A stretch of 20,901 nucleotides of DNA from the IMG/VR virus record IMGVR_UViG_3300031957_001581, positions 1 through 20,901 of that record. One strand, given 5' to 3'. The stretch is from a virus. A program made the translations under genes and the position numbers. A model generated the notes under the pieces. It did no database searches. It worked only from the letters and a program-made list of their open reading frames with translations, and was not told where the DNA came from. Shown here piece after piece: positions 8,556 to 15,414 of the stretch (the stretch's first letter is position 1; each line of letters starts with the position of its first letter).

Positions 8556-8624
8556 TATCTAACAAAAAGGACAATATCACAGGGAAGTCCTAATTCTAAT
8601 ATTCCTTAAAACGAGGACAAAATT

Positions 8625-9014
8625 ATGGCAAATACTGTAACACAGCGGACCCTATTCGGCAGTGCGTCCTCTAAAAGTGTTTATAGGTTAATTCATATTG
8701 TCTCAGATGGTACTGAAGAATCTGATTTAGTCGTCTATGACAATTCTACTTTAATAGCAAACACTGCTGTTGGTAGACTGATGGAAGTATGGGTCTCTGG
8801 AGACGGTGGTCTTTTAAGACTTGAGTGGGATCAAACTACTGATAGTCCCGCTATTTCCGTAAATGCCTCTAATGCTTTTCATTATGACTTCAGATGTTTC
8901 GGTGGTATTTCTAATCCAAACGGAACAGGTGCTACCGGAGACTTACTATTAAGCACAGCTGCATTAGATTCTGGTGATGAAGTCACTATAATTATACATA
9001 TCCGCCAAGAATAA
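8625..9014 (+). CDS. Probable capsid decoration protein
   Basis: Protein of 129 aa rich in beta-strand residues. The pattern LEWDQTTDSPAI at 66-77, then FGGISNP at 92-98 and TGDLLLST at 104-111, matches from memory a family of small unnamed phage structural proteins that often sits after a beta-helix protein and close to coat. It has one cysteine, no signal peptide and no membrane segment. GAGG precedes the ATG. The function (decorating or clamping the shell) is inferred from size, fold propensity and location. Confidence 0.7.
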   Translation: MANTVTQRTLFGSASSKSVYRLIHIVSDGTEESDLVVYDNSTLIANTAVGRLMEVWVSGDGGLLRLEWDQTTDSPAISVNASNAFHYDFRCFGGISNPNGTGATGDLLLSTAALDSGDEVTIIIHIRQE

Positions 9015-9019
9015 TCATA

Positions 9020-9325
9020 ATGAGTCATTTTAGAAATACATCTAAAAACAATATCAATAAGAGAGACTGGTTAGTCCAAGACGACATTACAGGAGCTATT
9101 ATTAAGGCTTCCGAGTCTGCTTTTAACTTAAAAGGACAACTAGTTAGACGTTCTGAAATGGACGAAGCTGATTCGGATGACTTACCTCCAATAGTTCCTA
9201 GAGTAGAAGCACAGCCTCCTTTTGTAAGACCGGCAGGTCCTGATAGGTTTGTCTCTACTGCTCCAGCTGAAAAAGATACTATTGCTGAACGCTTTGCTGA
9301 TGGCAATTACAATTTAGATACCTAA
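9020..9325 (+). CDS. Hypothetical neck-region protein
   Basis: Protein of 101 aa, charged and Pro-rich. It begins SHFRNTSKNNINKRDWLVQDD; the RDWLVQDDITGAIIKASES segment at 15-33, the LKGQLVRRSEMDEADSDD stretch at 37-54 and the Pro-rich PPFVRPAGPDRFV at 66-78 look like a short linear-motif protein rather than a globular enzyme. It starts 5 bases after the previous stop with only a weak ribosome-binding site, so it may be translationally coupled. It lies between decoration and adaptor genes, so a head-completion or neck role is possible. I cannot assign a function. Confidence 0.7.
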   Translation: MSHFRNTSKNNINKRDWLVQDDITGAIIKASESAFNLKGQLVRRSEMDEADSDDLPPIVPRVEAQPPFVRPAGPDRFVSTAPAEKDTIAERFADGNYNLDT

Positions 9326-9341
9326 ATAGGGGTTGTACAAC

Positions 9342-10277
9342 ATGAGTACCTCCGGTTCAACTAATTTTAATGTGACTAGGTCTGACATCATAGACCATGC
9401 TTTTAGATTGCTAGCTGTTTATGGTGAGCAGGAATCTGTATCTGCTGAAGACACTGCTATTGCCTCTAGAGCTTTAAACATGATGGTTAAGTCTTGGCAA
9501 GTTCAAGGGCTACACCTTTGGACAGAGACAGAAGCTACTGGAATCCTACAAGCAGATATACCATCCTATACAATATCTTCAACTGCGGGTCACTTTTCCG
9601 AAATTATGGTAGAGACTTCAATCTCTGCTGATGAGGCCAGCGGTCAAACTGTTCTTTCTGTAACTAATACCGATAATATCTCAGCTAATGATTATATAGG
9701 GATTGTTTTAGATGATGAATCGATTCACTGGACCACTGTTGCGTCTAAGACATCTTCTACTGTTACCGTTAATAGTGCTATTACTGATGATGCTACTGCT
9801 GGGAATCGTGTCTTTAGTTACACTTACAAGCTATCCAAACCGATGCATATTAGTGATGTTAGGGTTCGTGATGATGGTGATACTGATTTGACGGTACGTC
9901 GCATCAGTCGCAAAGAATATTATGCTATTCCTAATAAATACTCTACAGGCACTCCAATTGTATGGTATTACGATCCGCAACTATCTGGCGGGTTATTACA
10001 TCTTTGGCCTGCTCCTGAAAGTTCAAATATTAGGGTAAAGATGACTTACCAAAGAACCTTAGAGGATTTAGACTCTGGTGTGGATAATCCCGACTTCCCT
10101 GTTGAGTGGTCTGAGACCTTAGCTTACGGTTTAGCTGTAAGATTGGCTCCTATCTACTCTGCTGAGGATAAGTTACAGGTTGTGGCTCCTATTGCTTCTG
10201 ATTTATTAGAGGGATTGAAAGACTGGGACAATGAGAAAACTTCTTTATTCTTTAGACCAGATACTAGTTGGGGTTAG
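9342..10277 (+). CDS. Head-tail adaptor, P22 gp4-like tail accessory factor
   Basis: Probable head-closure adaptor (311 aa) that binds below the portal. The N-terminal helical part at about residues 8-45 (TRSDIIDHAFRLLAVYG, then AIASRALNMMVKSWQVQGLHLW) is the gp4-type pattern. P22 gp4 is only 166 aa; here a Ser/Thr/Val-rich beta region (about 75-150) seems inserted before the C-terminal part with IVWYYDPQLSGGLLHLWPAP and MTYQRTLEDL. Start choice: AGGGG at 9328-9332 stands 9 nt before the ATG at 9342, whereas an in-frame TTG at 9333 abuts the Shine-Dalgarno and is unlikely. It is followed at once by the gp10-like gene, as in P22. Confidence 0.8.
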   Translation: MSTSGSTNFNVTRSDIIDHAFRLLAVYGEQESVSAEDTAIASRALNMMVKSWQVQGLHLWTETEATGILQADIPSYTISSTAGHFSEIMVETSISADEASGQTVLSVTNTDNISANDYIGIVLDDESIHWTTVASKTSSTVTVNSAITDDATAGNRVFSYTYKLSKPMHISDVRVRDDGDTDLTVRRISRKEYYAIPNKYSTGTPIVWYYDPQLSGGLLHLWPAPESSNIRVKMTYQRTLEDLDSGVDNPDFPVEWSETLAYGLAVRLAPIYSAEDKLQVVAPIASDLLEGLKDWDNEKTSLFFRPDTSWG

Positions 10278-10279
10278 AC

Positions 10280-11743
10280 GTGGAAGCTATCCAACTTTTA
10301 GGACAGTCATTTAGCCCTGAGAATAGGGATGTCTCTTCTCAACGGTTAATTAATATGTACCTAGAGGAAAGTAAAGTCGCAGGAGAACAGCAATGGTCTG
10401 CCTTGCCTATGCCTGGAGCTACTCTTTGGACAGGTCTTGGTGGTACTAATGTTAGAGCTCTTTTGACTCACTTAGGTGTTGTCTATGCTGTAGGCGATGG
10501 TACATTCTACTCGATAACGTCAGCTGGTGTGGCTACATCTCAAGGAACGATAACTAACTCCACAGAACTACCTAGAATTAGTATGGCTGCTATCCTGGAC
10601 GAAATACTAGTCACTGATAGCTTAAACACGTATAGATACAAGATATCTACGGATAACTGGGTAGAAGTTACGGATGCTGACCTGCCTGATGATCCTGAGA
10701 TAGTTATGTCCTTAAACGGTTATTTCATAGCTATTATCCCAGATACCCAGAAATTCTATGTTTCAGACCTTAATGATGGTACTAGCTGGAATGCACTCTT
10801 TTTCGCTTCCGCTGAGACAGACCCAGATAAATTAATTTCAGGGTTTACTTTAAATACTAGGATGTGGCTATTAGGTGAGACCACTTCTGAGATTTGGTAT
10901 AACTCAGGTAACCCTAGCGGTGCTCCTTTTGATAGAGCTGTAGCTGGTGCATTACAAGTAGGTTGTGCTGCTAAGTATTCAGTTGCTACTAGCGGTAACA
11001 TGGCTTTCTGGTTAGGTCAAAATAAGCAAGGCCTCTTAGGGGTTATCGCTGCATCTGAAGGTGATTTCAGAGTTATCTCTACTAGAGCTTTAAATGCAGC
11101 TATTCAACATTATGACACTATTAGTGATGCTATAGGGTTTACACACCAATATGGCTCACACGTGTTCTACTGTATTACTTTCCCTTCAGCGACCGCTGAG
11201 AGGGGATATACATGGGTATATGACCTATCTACGGACCAATGGTCTGAGTGGGAGTCTTTAGATGAAGAAGGTGTTACTACTCCATTTTATAATAGATACT
11301 TAGCTAATTGCTCTTGCTCTATTAACAATAAGACGTTAGTAGGTGATTGGCAGTCAGGTAATATCTATGAGCTTAGCCATAGAGTATACACCGAACGTGG
11401 AAATAACATTAAAAGACAAATAGTTACACCTCACGTCCAGATGGGTAGGGATAGGCTCAATATAGGTGCTTTAGAGGTTAAGTTCGAAGCTGGCGCTATC
11501 GAAGACTCCGAAGACAGTTCTTTAGATGAGCCTACGATAATGTTAGAGATTTCTAAAGATTTAGGCAAGTCTTATGGGAGCGTTCTATCTAGAACTATAG
11601 GAGCTGCTGGTGAGTACCTTAAAAGGACTATTTTCCGTAGGCTAGGTAATGCTAGAAGCTATACCTTTAGGCTTACTATGACTGACCCTGTCCCTTGGAA
11701 GATTACCGGGATGTGGGCAAATATTGTTAGGAGAGGCCGTTAA
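10280..11743 (+). CDS. Packaged DNA stabilisation protein, P22 gp10-like
   Basis: Head-completion protein (487 aa; P22 gp10 is 472 aa) that plugs the portal-adaptor channel and supports the tail. The early pattern of the P22 gp10 family is visible (SSQRLINMYLEES near residue 20, then PMPGATLWTGL), followed by a beta-propeller-like series of short strands with Trp/Tyr-containing turns (MWLLGETTSEIWYNSG, NMAFWLGQNKQG, YTWVYDLSTDQWSEWESL). A GTG at 10280 is preferred: GGGG at 10270-10273 lies 6 nt before it and the peptide then begins directly with EAIQLLGQSF. An in-frame TTG at 10268 has no ribosome-binding site. The GTG is 2 bases beyond the adaptor stop codon. Confidence 0.82.
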   Translation: MEAIQLLGQSFSPENRDVSSQRLINMYLEESKVAGEQQWSALPMPGATLWTGLGGTNVRALLTHLGVVYAVGDGTFYSITSAGVATSQGTITNSTELPRISMAAILDEILVTDSLNTYRYKISTDNWVEVTDADLPDDPEIVMSLNGYFIAIIPDTQKFYVSDLNDGTSWNALFFASAETDPDKLISGFTLNTRMWLLGETTSEIWYNSGNPSGAPFDRAVAGALQVGCAAKYSVATSGNMAFWLGQNKQGLLGVIAASEGDFRVISTRALNAAIQHYDTISDAIGFTHQYGSHVFYCITFPSATAERGYTWVYDLSTDQWSEWESLDEEGVTTPFYNRYLANCSCSINNKTLVGDWQSGNIYELSHRVYTERGNNIKRQIVTPHVQMGRDRLNIGALEVKFEAGAIEDSEDSSLDEPTIMLEISKDLGKSYGSVLSRTIGAAGEYLKRTIFRRLGNARSYTFRLTMTDPVPWKITGMWANIVRRGR

Positions 11744-11829
11744 TGGCTCGTGCCCCCCGCAAGTGTTTATTTATAAATACTGAGGACTTACTCTCGGGCT
11801 TCATATTAATTAGGAGTCTTTCGATATGA
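11743..11829 (+). CDS. 28-codon mini-ORF bridging gp10-like and fibre genes
   Basis: Short ORF (MARAPRKCLFINTEDLLSGF followed by eight more residues) that fills the gap exactly. Its ATG shares a base with the TAA of the preceding gene, AGGAGAGG at 11729-11736 gives it a strong Shine-Dalgarno, and its TGA overlaps the ATG of the fibre gene (ATGA). No homologue is known to me. It could encode a real micro-protein, serve only to carry ribosomes into the fibre gene, or be a remnant of a longer gene. The Shine-Dalgarno also encodes Arg-Arg-Gly-Arg of the upstream protein, so chance is possible. Confidence 0.4.
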   Translation: MARAPRKCLFINTEDLLSGFILIRSLSI

Positions 11830-12422
11830 GAGCCCCGCTGGAAGTCCCTTTCTTTGGTAAGAATGACGAAATGTCTCCTGCTTGGCGAGATTATTTCAAC
11901 CAGAATGAAAGCTACTCCTTTTTAGGTCTAAAGAGATTAAATGCCGACTCTACAGCAACCTTACAGATTCCAGACGCTAGAAAGTATAGCAAGATAGTCT
12001 TTGAGCTTTTCGATGTAGTAAGGAGTACTTCCACTACTGTGCTGTTAAGGACTTCCGCTGACGGTGGGGCTAACGTTGCATCTAGCTCTGGAAACTATAG
12101 ATGGGCTATTGATTACTTAAGAGGCTCCGATGCAGCTTCAACTACCGCTAATAGCTCTAGTACTGGGACTAGTATACAACTTTCTGGAACTAACTCAGCT
12201 AACCCAATTAGTGGTCGTATTGAATTATATAGCGCAGATGCTACTACAACTAAACCTCTTTTTGTGTACGACACTATATGTGCTCAGACTTACCCTGAAA
12301 GAGTTAGGGGCTCAGGTATGAGAGATTCTGCTTCTGCTATTAATGCTGTTCAGTTCTTACCGGGTTCGGGGAATTTCACATCTGGAGCCATTCTAGTGTA
12401 TGGTGTGAAGAGACAAACATGA
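11826..12422 (+). CDS. Short fibre/receptor-binding-type protein
   Basis: Protein of 198 aa. Residues about 1-35 form an N-terminal piece (PLEVPFFGKNDEMSPAWRDY) that may anchor to the tail. The remainder is a beta-rich domain that matches the C-terminal domains of the next two genes: a Y-x-K-IVFELFDVV strand, then LLRTSADGGA, GRIELYSAD, and the closing block INAVQFLPGSGNFTSGAILVYGV, parallel to the IRFYMGTGNISSGTFTLYGVK endings downstream. It lacks the DGGTG shaft repeats. It looks like a minimal fibre with tip but no shaft. AGGAG at 11812-11816 precedes the ATG by 9 nt. It could also serve as a tail plug or needle replacement, as no P22 gp26-like needle is seen; that is speculation. Confidence 0.65.
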   Translation: MRAPLEVPFFGKNDEMSPAWRDYFNQNESYSFLGLKRLNADSTATLQIPDARKYSKIVFELFDVVRSTSTTVLLRTSADGGANVASSSGNYRWAIDYLRGSDAASTTANSSSTGTSIQLSGTNSANPISGRIELYSADATTTKPLFVYDTICAQTYPERVRGSGMRDSASAINAVQFLPGSGNFTSGAILVYGVKRQT

Positions 12423-13690
12423 GCGATATTACTGATAGACAAAATGGCGATGATATCGAAATAGCTCGTCGAGATGTTCGAGAGAGAGTTACTGATATTG
12501 TCTACACTAATTCTGAAGCTGCTGACGGTGAGGTTCTACAGTGGAACTCTACTGCATCTGCTTTTCAGTCTGTAACCCCTAATTCTGCTGGTTTGTATAT
12601 TGAAGGTGGTACTGATTTACCTGTGACTGATGGTGGTACTGGCGCATCTACTGCTTCGGCTGCCCGCACTAATTTAGGTATTGGTACTATAGCTACTCAG
12701 GATGCTAATGCTGTAGCTATAACTGGAGGTACTGTCTCTGGCGTAACACTATCATCTTCTGCTGCTACAATTACTGGAGGTACTGTCTCCGGTGTAACTT
12801 TATCGTCTTCAGCTGCTACAATTACTGGCGGTAGTGTTACCGGGATAACTGACTTAGCTGTTGCTGATGGTGGTACTGGTGTTTCTACATTAACAGGTAT
12901 CGTTAAAGGTAATGGTACGTCTGCATTTAGTGCTGCTTCAGCTGGTACAGACTACTATGCTCCTGGAAGCACAGACGTAGCAGTTGCTGATGGTGGTACT
13001 GGTTTATCTTCAGCTACTGCATATGCAGTTCTATGTGGAGGAACTACTTCGACTGGAGCTTTCCAGTCTATAGCTAGTGTTGGGACGTCAGGGCACGTGT
13101 TAACATCCAACGGTGCTGGGGCGTTGCCGACATTTCAAGCAGCTCCAACATATCCTGGCCAATATTACGATTTGATATCGTCACAAACTGCCTCTAATAG
13201 TGCGCAAATAGATTTTACAAGTTTAAGCAGCTCGTATCAAGATTACATAGTTATATTGACAGACATAGTTCCAGTTTCCGATTCCTATCTTTATTTAAGA
13301 TGTAGTACAGATAACGGGTCTTCCTTTGATTCTACCTCAGATATTTATGAATTAGTTTATAGGTCAGTAGAAGATGGTTCCCAGGCTGCAGGGGGTGTTA
13401 ACGTTAACGCTACTGAAATTAGGCTGAATTATAATAGAGTTCTAGATGCTGGATCCAATTCTAACTACTTTGGAATTGTTAGGATATCTAATCCTTCTCA
13501 ATCCTCTGTATATAAAGAGATATCTTGTATAGGTGCTATGTGTGAGGCTACTGCACCAGTTTACGCAGGAAGTAATAGGACTTCTGGAATATATAAGTCT
13601 ACCACTGCAGTAAACGCTATTAGATTTTATATGGGTACTGGCAACATATCGTCCGGGACTTTCACATTATATGGAGTCAAGAAATCGTGA
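12419..13690 (+). CDS. Tail fibre protein, copy A
   Basis: Fibre protein of 423 aa. The N-terminal part (1-60) is charged and probably attaches to the tail. A shaft region (about 62-240) carries DGGTG motifs at 71, 150 and 191, the familiar GGTGASTASAARTNLGIG fibre repeat, and two identical 17-residue units (100-116 and 117-133) beginning ITGGTVSGV. A C-terminal globular domain (about 248-423) ends in GNISSGTFTLYGVK and probably contacts the receptor. The ATG overlaps the previous stop (ATGA), so translation is likely coupled. Residues about 111-222 are encoded by DNA identical to copy B, while both flanks have diverged. Trimeric assembly is expected from known fibres, not shown here. Confidence 0.82.
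   Translation: MSDITDRQNGDDIEIARRDVRERVTDIVYTNSEAADGEVLQWNSTASAFQSVTPNSAGLYIEGGTDLPVTDGGTGASTASAARTNLGIGTIATQDANAVAITGGTVSGVTLSSSAATITGGTVSGVTLSSSAATITGGSVTGITDLAVADGGTGVSTLTGIVKGNGTSAFSAASAGTDYYAPGSTDVAVADGGTGLSSATAYAVLCGGTTSTGAFQSIASVGTSGHVLTSNGAGALPTFQAAPTYPGQYYDLISSQTASNSAQIDFTSLSSSYQDYIVILTDIVPVSDSYLYLRCSTDNGSSFDSTSDIYELVYRSVEDGSQAAGGVNVNATEIRLNYNRVLDAGSNSNYFGIVRISNPSQSSVYKEISCIGAMCEATAPVYAGSNRTSGIYKSTTAVNAIRFYMGTGNISSGTFTLYGVKKS
12719..12820 (+). repeat. Two tandem 51-bp units in fibre copy A
   Basis: Units 12719-12769 and 12770-12820 each encode the same 17 residues (ITGGTVSGV then TLSSSAAT), and a partial third unit begins at 12821 (ITGGSVTGIT). The two DNA units differ at about 7 positions, all synonymous. 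Loss or gain of one unit would keep the frame and change shaft length. Confidence 0.9.
12750..13083 (+). repeat. 334-bp perfect direct repeat, copy 1
   Basis: Read side by side, 12750-13083 and 14015-14348 are identical base for base at a constant offset of 1265, with no gap. Mismatches appear at once on both sides (12748-12749 and 13084). It covers the shaft of fibre copy A. Identity extends to synonymous positions, so the copies were exchanged or duplicated recently. Confidence 0.93.
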
Positions 13691-14958
13691 CAATAAGCGA
13701 TGATCAGTTAAACAATGAAGTAGATATTCAACAAGACCTTACCAATAGAACTACGACGAATATTATAGTAGATTCTGCTAATTTAGCTAATGGTGACTTC
13801 CTTCAGTATGACTCTACAAGTAGGCAATTTGAACCTAGGACAGCTGCTGAAGCTGGTTTATATGCTAGTGGTGGTACTGACGTAGCTGTAACTGATGGTG
13901 GTACCGGAGCATCTACAGCATCTGAAGCTAGAACTAATCTAGGGTTAGGCACTATTGCTACACAAAATAGCAATAACGTTACTATAACTGGGGGTACTGT
14001 CTCCGGTGTAACTTTATCATCTTCTGCTGCTACAATTACTGGAGGTACTGTCTCCGGTGTAACTTTATCGTCTTCAGCTGCTACAATTACTGGCGGTAGT
14101 GTTACCGGGATAACTGACTTAGCTGTTGCTGATGGTGGTACTGGTGTTTCTACATTAACAGGTATCGTTAAAGGTAATGGTACGTCTGCATTTAGTGCTG
14201 CTTCAGCTGGTACAGACTACTATGCTCCTGGAAGCACAGACGTAGCAGTTGCTGATGGTGGTACTGGTTTATCTTCAGCTACTGCATATGCAGTTCTATG
14301 TGGAGGAACTACTTCGACTGGAGCTTTCCAGTCTATAGCTAGTGTTGGATCTTCTGGGTACGTATTAACTTCTAATGGGGCCGGTGCTTTACCTACCATG
14401 CAGAGCCCTGGAGCAGTAACTAATAAATACGTTTTTATCTCAACTCAGTCTGCTTCCACCAGCGCTCAGATAGATTTCACGGGGCTAGATAATTCGTACC
14501 AAGTCTACTTCGTACAGCTAGATAATATAGTGCCTTCTACAGATAACGTCACTTTAAATATGAGAGTTGGTACTGGAGGGACTCCTACGTATGACACTGG
14601 CTCTAATTATGCTTGGTCTGGTGCAGCTGTTCACACTGCAGGAACTGAAGTGAATGGTGGCTCGTCGTCTGCTACAGAAATGCAAATAGTTCCTACTGGT
14701 TCTAATACTACTAATTTAGGGTCTTCTACTGGAGAAAATCTATCTGGTATAGTATACTTCAGTAACCCTTCTAACTCTTCTTTGTATAAAGTTGCTTCTT
14801 GGAAAGTAGGTGGTTTTTCTGCTGGAGCACTACCTATGTCTTGTGAAGGGTCGGGTACATACAAATCTACTACTGCTGTCACGGCGATAAGATTCTTGAT
14901 GTCTTCTGGGAATATAGCATCTGGTACATTTACATTATATGGAGTCAAAAACTCATGA
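13687..14958 (+). CDS. Tail fibre protein, copy B
   Basis: Second fibre protein of 423 aa, paralogous to copy A and of exactly the same length. It starts at a GTG that overlaps the stop of copy A (GTGA), with no clear separate ribosome-binding site, so translational coupling is likely. DGGTG motifs lie at 70, 149 and 190, and residues about 110-220 are encoded by the perfect repeat shared with copy A. The N-terminal 60 residues and the C-terminal domain (about 245-423, ending GNIASGTFTLYGVK) are recognisably related to copy A but clearly diverged. The pair could form a hetero-fibre or two fibres of different receptor specificity; this is inference. Confidence 0.82.
   Translation: MTISDDQLNNEVDIQQDLTNRTTTNIIVDSANLANGDFLQYDSTSRQFEPRTAAEAGLYASGGTDVAVTDGGTGASTASEARTNLGLGTIATQNSNNVTITGGTVSGVTLSSSAATITGGTVSGVTLSSSAATITGGSVTGITDLAVADGGTGVSTLTGIVKGNGTSAFSAASAGTDYYAPGSTDVAVADGGTGLSSATAYAVLCGGTTSTGAFQSIASVGSSGYVLTSNGAGALPTMQSPGAVTNKYVFISTQSASTSAQIDFTGLDNSYQVYFVQLDNIVPSTDNVTLNMRVGTGGTPTYDTGSNYAWSGAAVHTAGTEVNGGSSSATEMQIVPTGSNTTNLGSSTGENLSGIVYFSNPSNSSLYKVASWKVGGFSAGALPMSCEGSGTYKSTTAVTAIRFLMSSGNIASGTFTLYGVKNS
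13984..14085 (+). repeat. Two tandem 51-bp units in fibre copy B
   Basis: Same 17-residue unit as in copy A, at 13984-14034 and 14035-14085, followed by a partial third. The two units differ at about 4 positions, all synonymous. The second unit and most of the first fall inside the perfect 334-bp repeat. Confidence 0.9.
14015..14348 (+). repeat. 334-bp perfect direct repeat, copy 2
   Basis: Partner of 12750-13083 (offset 1265, no mismatch found by eye). It lies in the shaft region of fibre copy B. Homologous recombination between the two copies would delete 1265 bp and give one in-frame chimeric fibre gene, because both copies lie in the same register of their reading frames. Confidence 0.93.
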
Positions 14959-15206
14959 CAATGCATCGTATGGTTAATGGTGAAAAGGTTGAACTTACAC
15001 CTGAAGAAGAGGCTGAGCTTCTTGCTGAATGGGAAGCTAACCGTAAAGCTCAGGAAGCTAGGGCTTGGTTAGATGGGAGGGTACGATCATACCCAAAAAT
15101 AGAGGAGCAGCTAGATATGCTCTTCCACGATGCTCTAAATGGCACTACAACGTGGCAGGACGCGATTAAAGCAGTAAAGGATAGGTACCCTAAGCCTAAG
15201 AGCTAA
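14955..15206 (+). CDS. Small fibre-associated protein
   Basis: Protein of 83 aa whose ATG overlaps the stop of fibre copy B (ATGA); a second ATG lies at 14961. Two parts are visible: an acidic helical N-terminus (VNGEKVELTPEEEAELLAEW at 8-27) and a C-terminal motif YPKIEEQLDMLFHDALNG...WQDAIKAVKDRYPKP at 46-81. Both are patterns I recall from small proteins or domain ends next to fibre genes in many phages. An accessory or chaperone role for fibre folding is often suggested for such genes but is not shown by the sequence. It is the last gene before the long non-coding gap. Confidence 0.75.
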   Translation: MTMHRMVNGEKVELTPEEEAELLAEWEANRKAQEARAWLDGRVRSYPKIEEQLDMLFHDALNGTTTWQDAIKAVKDRYPKPKS

Positions 15207-15255
15207 AACGGCGTAGCGGGCTTTATAGAGCGTTCTAGAGGGTATTAAAAAGGAC

Positions 15256-15284
15256 TTGACAGCCGAAGAAAAATATGATATAAA
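15256..15284 (+). promoter_or_regulatory. Sigma70-type promoter for the ejection-protein genes
   Basis: TTGACA at 15256-15261 is a perfect -35. After a 17-base spacer comes TATAAA at 15279-15284 (5 of 6 to TATAAT), directly preceded by TG-A at 15276-15278, an extended -10. Transcription would start near 15291, giving a leader of about 190 nt before the gene at 15481. It is the only such match seen in a non-coding position in the window. Confidence 0.75.
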
Positions 15285-15353
15285 GTACTTAACGGTTGGC
15301 GTTTCTCCATTTACTGTATAGTATAGCGGCGAGAAAGTCGATAATAAACGAAT

Positions 15354-15414
15354 TAGTTACTTGGTCAATGGTGATAATACACTAACCTGGGGGTGAGGGT
15401 TGACTAGGTAACTA
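15354..15414 (+). ncRNA. Structured leader: 15-bp stem-loop
   Basis: Bases 15354-15368 pair with 15400-15414 in 15 consecutive pairs, two of them G-U, enclosing a 31-nt loop with a G-rich run (CCTGGGGGTGAGGG at 15386-15399). Part of the 3' arm can instead form a local hairpin TAGGTA-AC-TACCTA (15405-15418), so two structures compete. A second small hairpin follows at 15423-15434. I match it to no known RNA family. It could be a 5'-UTR control element or a small RNA. Confidence 0.55.

Noticed and set aside
8568-8591. AGGAC/GTCCT inverted repeat between two capsid-region genes
   Set aside because: Only 5 pairs with a 14-nt loop and no T-run; within what chance would give.
9333-9341. TTG start three codons upstream for the adaptor gene
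   Set aside because: It abuts the AGGGG ribosome-binding site with no spacer; the ATG at 9342 has a proper 9-nt spacing.
10268-10279. TTG start for the gp10-like gene
   Set aside because: No Shine-Dalgarno upstream, and it would overlap the adaptor stop; the GTG at 10280 has GGGG 6 nt before it.
12130-12321. Forward 63-aa frame inside the short fibre gene
   Set aside because: Leu-rich translation of the fibre gene in another frame; no ribosome-binding site and overlapped completely by a better-supported gene.
13256-13261. TTGACA inside fibre copy A
   Set aside because: No -10 element at 16-18 bases and it lies within a coding region.
12750-14348. CRISPR-like array suggested by repeated short motifs in the fibre genes
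   Set aside because: Repeats are coding, in frame and encode DGGTG/ITGG fibre motifs; no regular unique spacers.
12419-14958. Diversity-generating retroelement acting on fibre tips
   Set aside because: No reverse transcriptase or template repeat in the window, and the repeat is perfect and in the shaft, not adenine-mutated at the tip.
15207-15255. Possible terminator after the fibre module (GCGGGCTTTAT)
   Set aside because: No complementary upstream arm and no T-run; only a weak TAGA/TCTA pairing is present.
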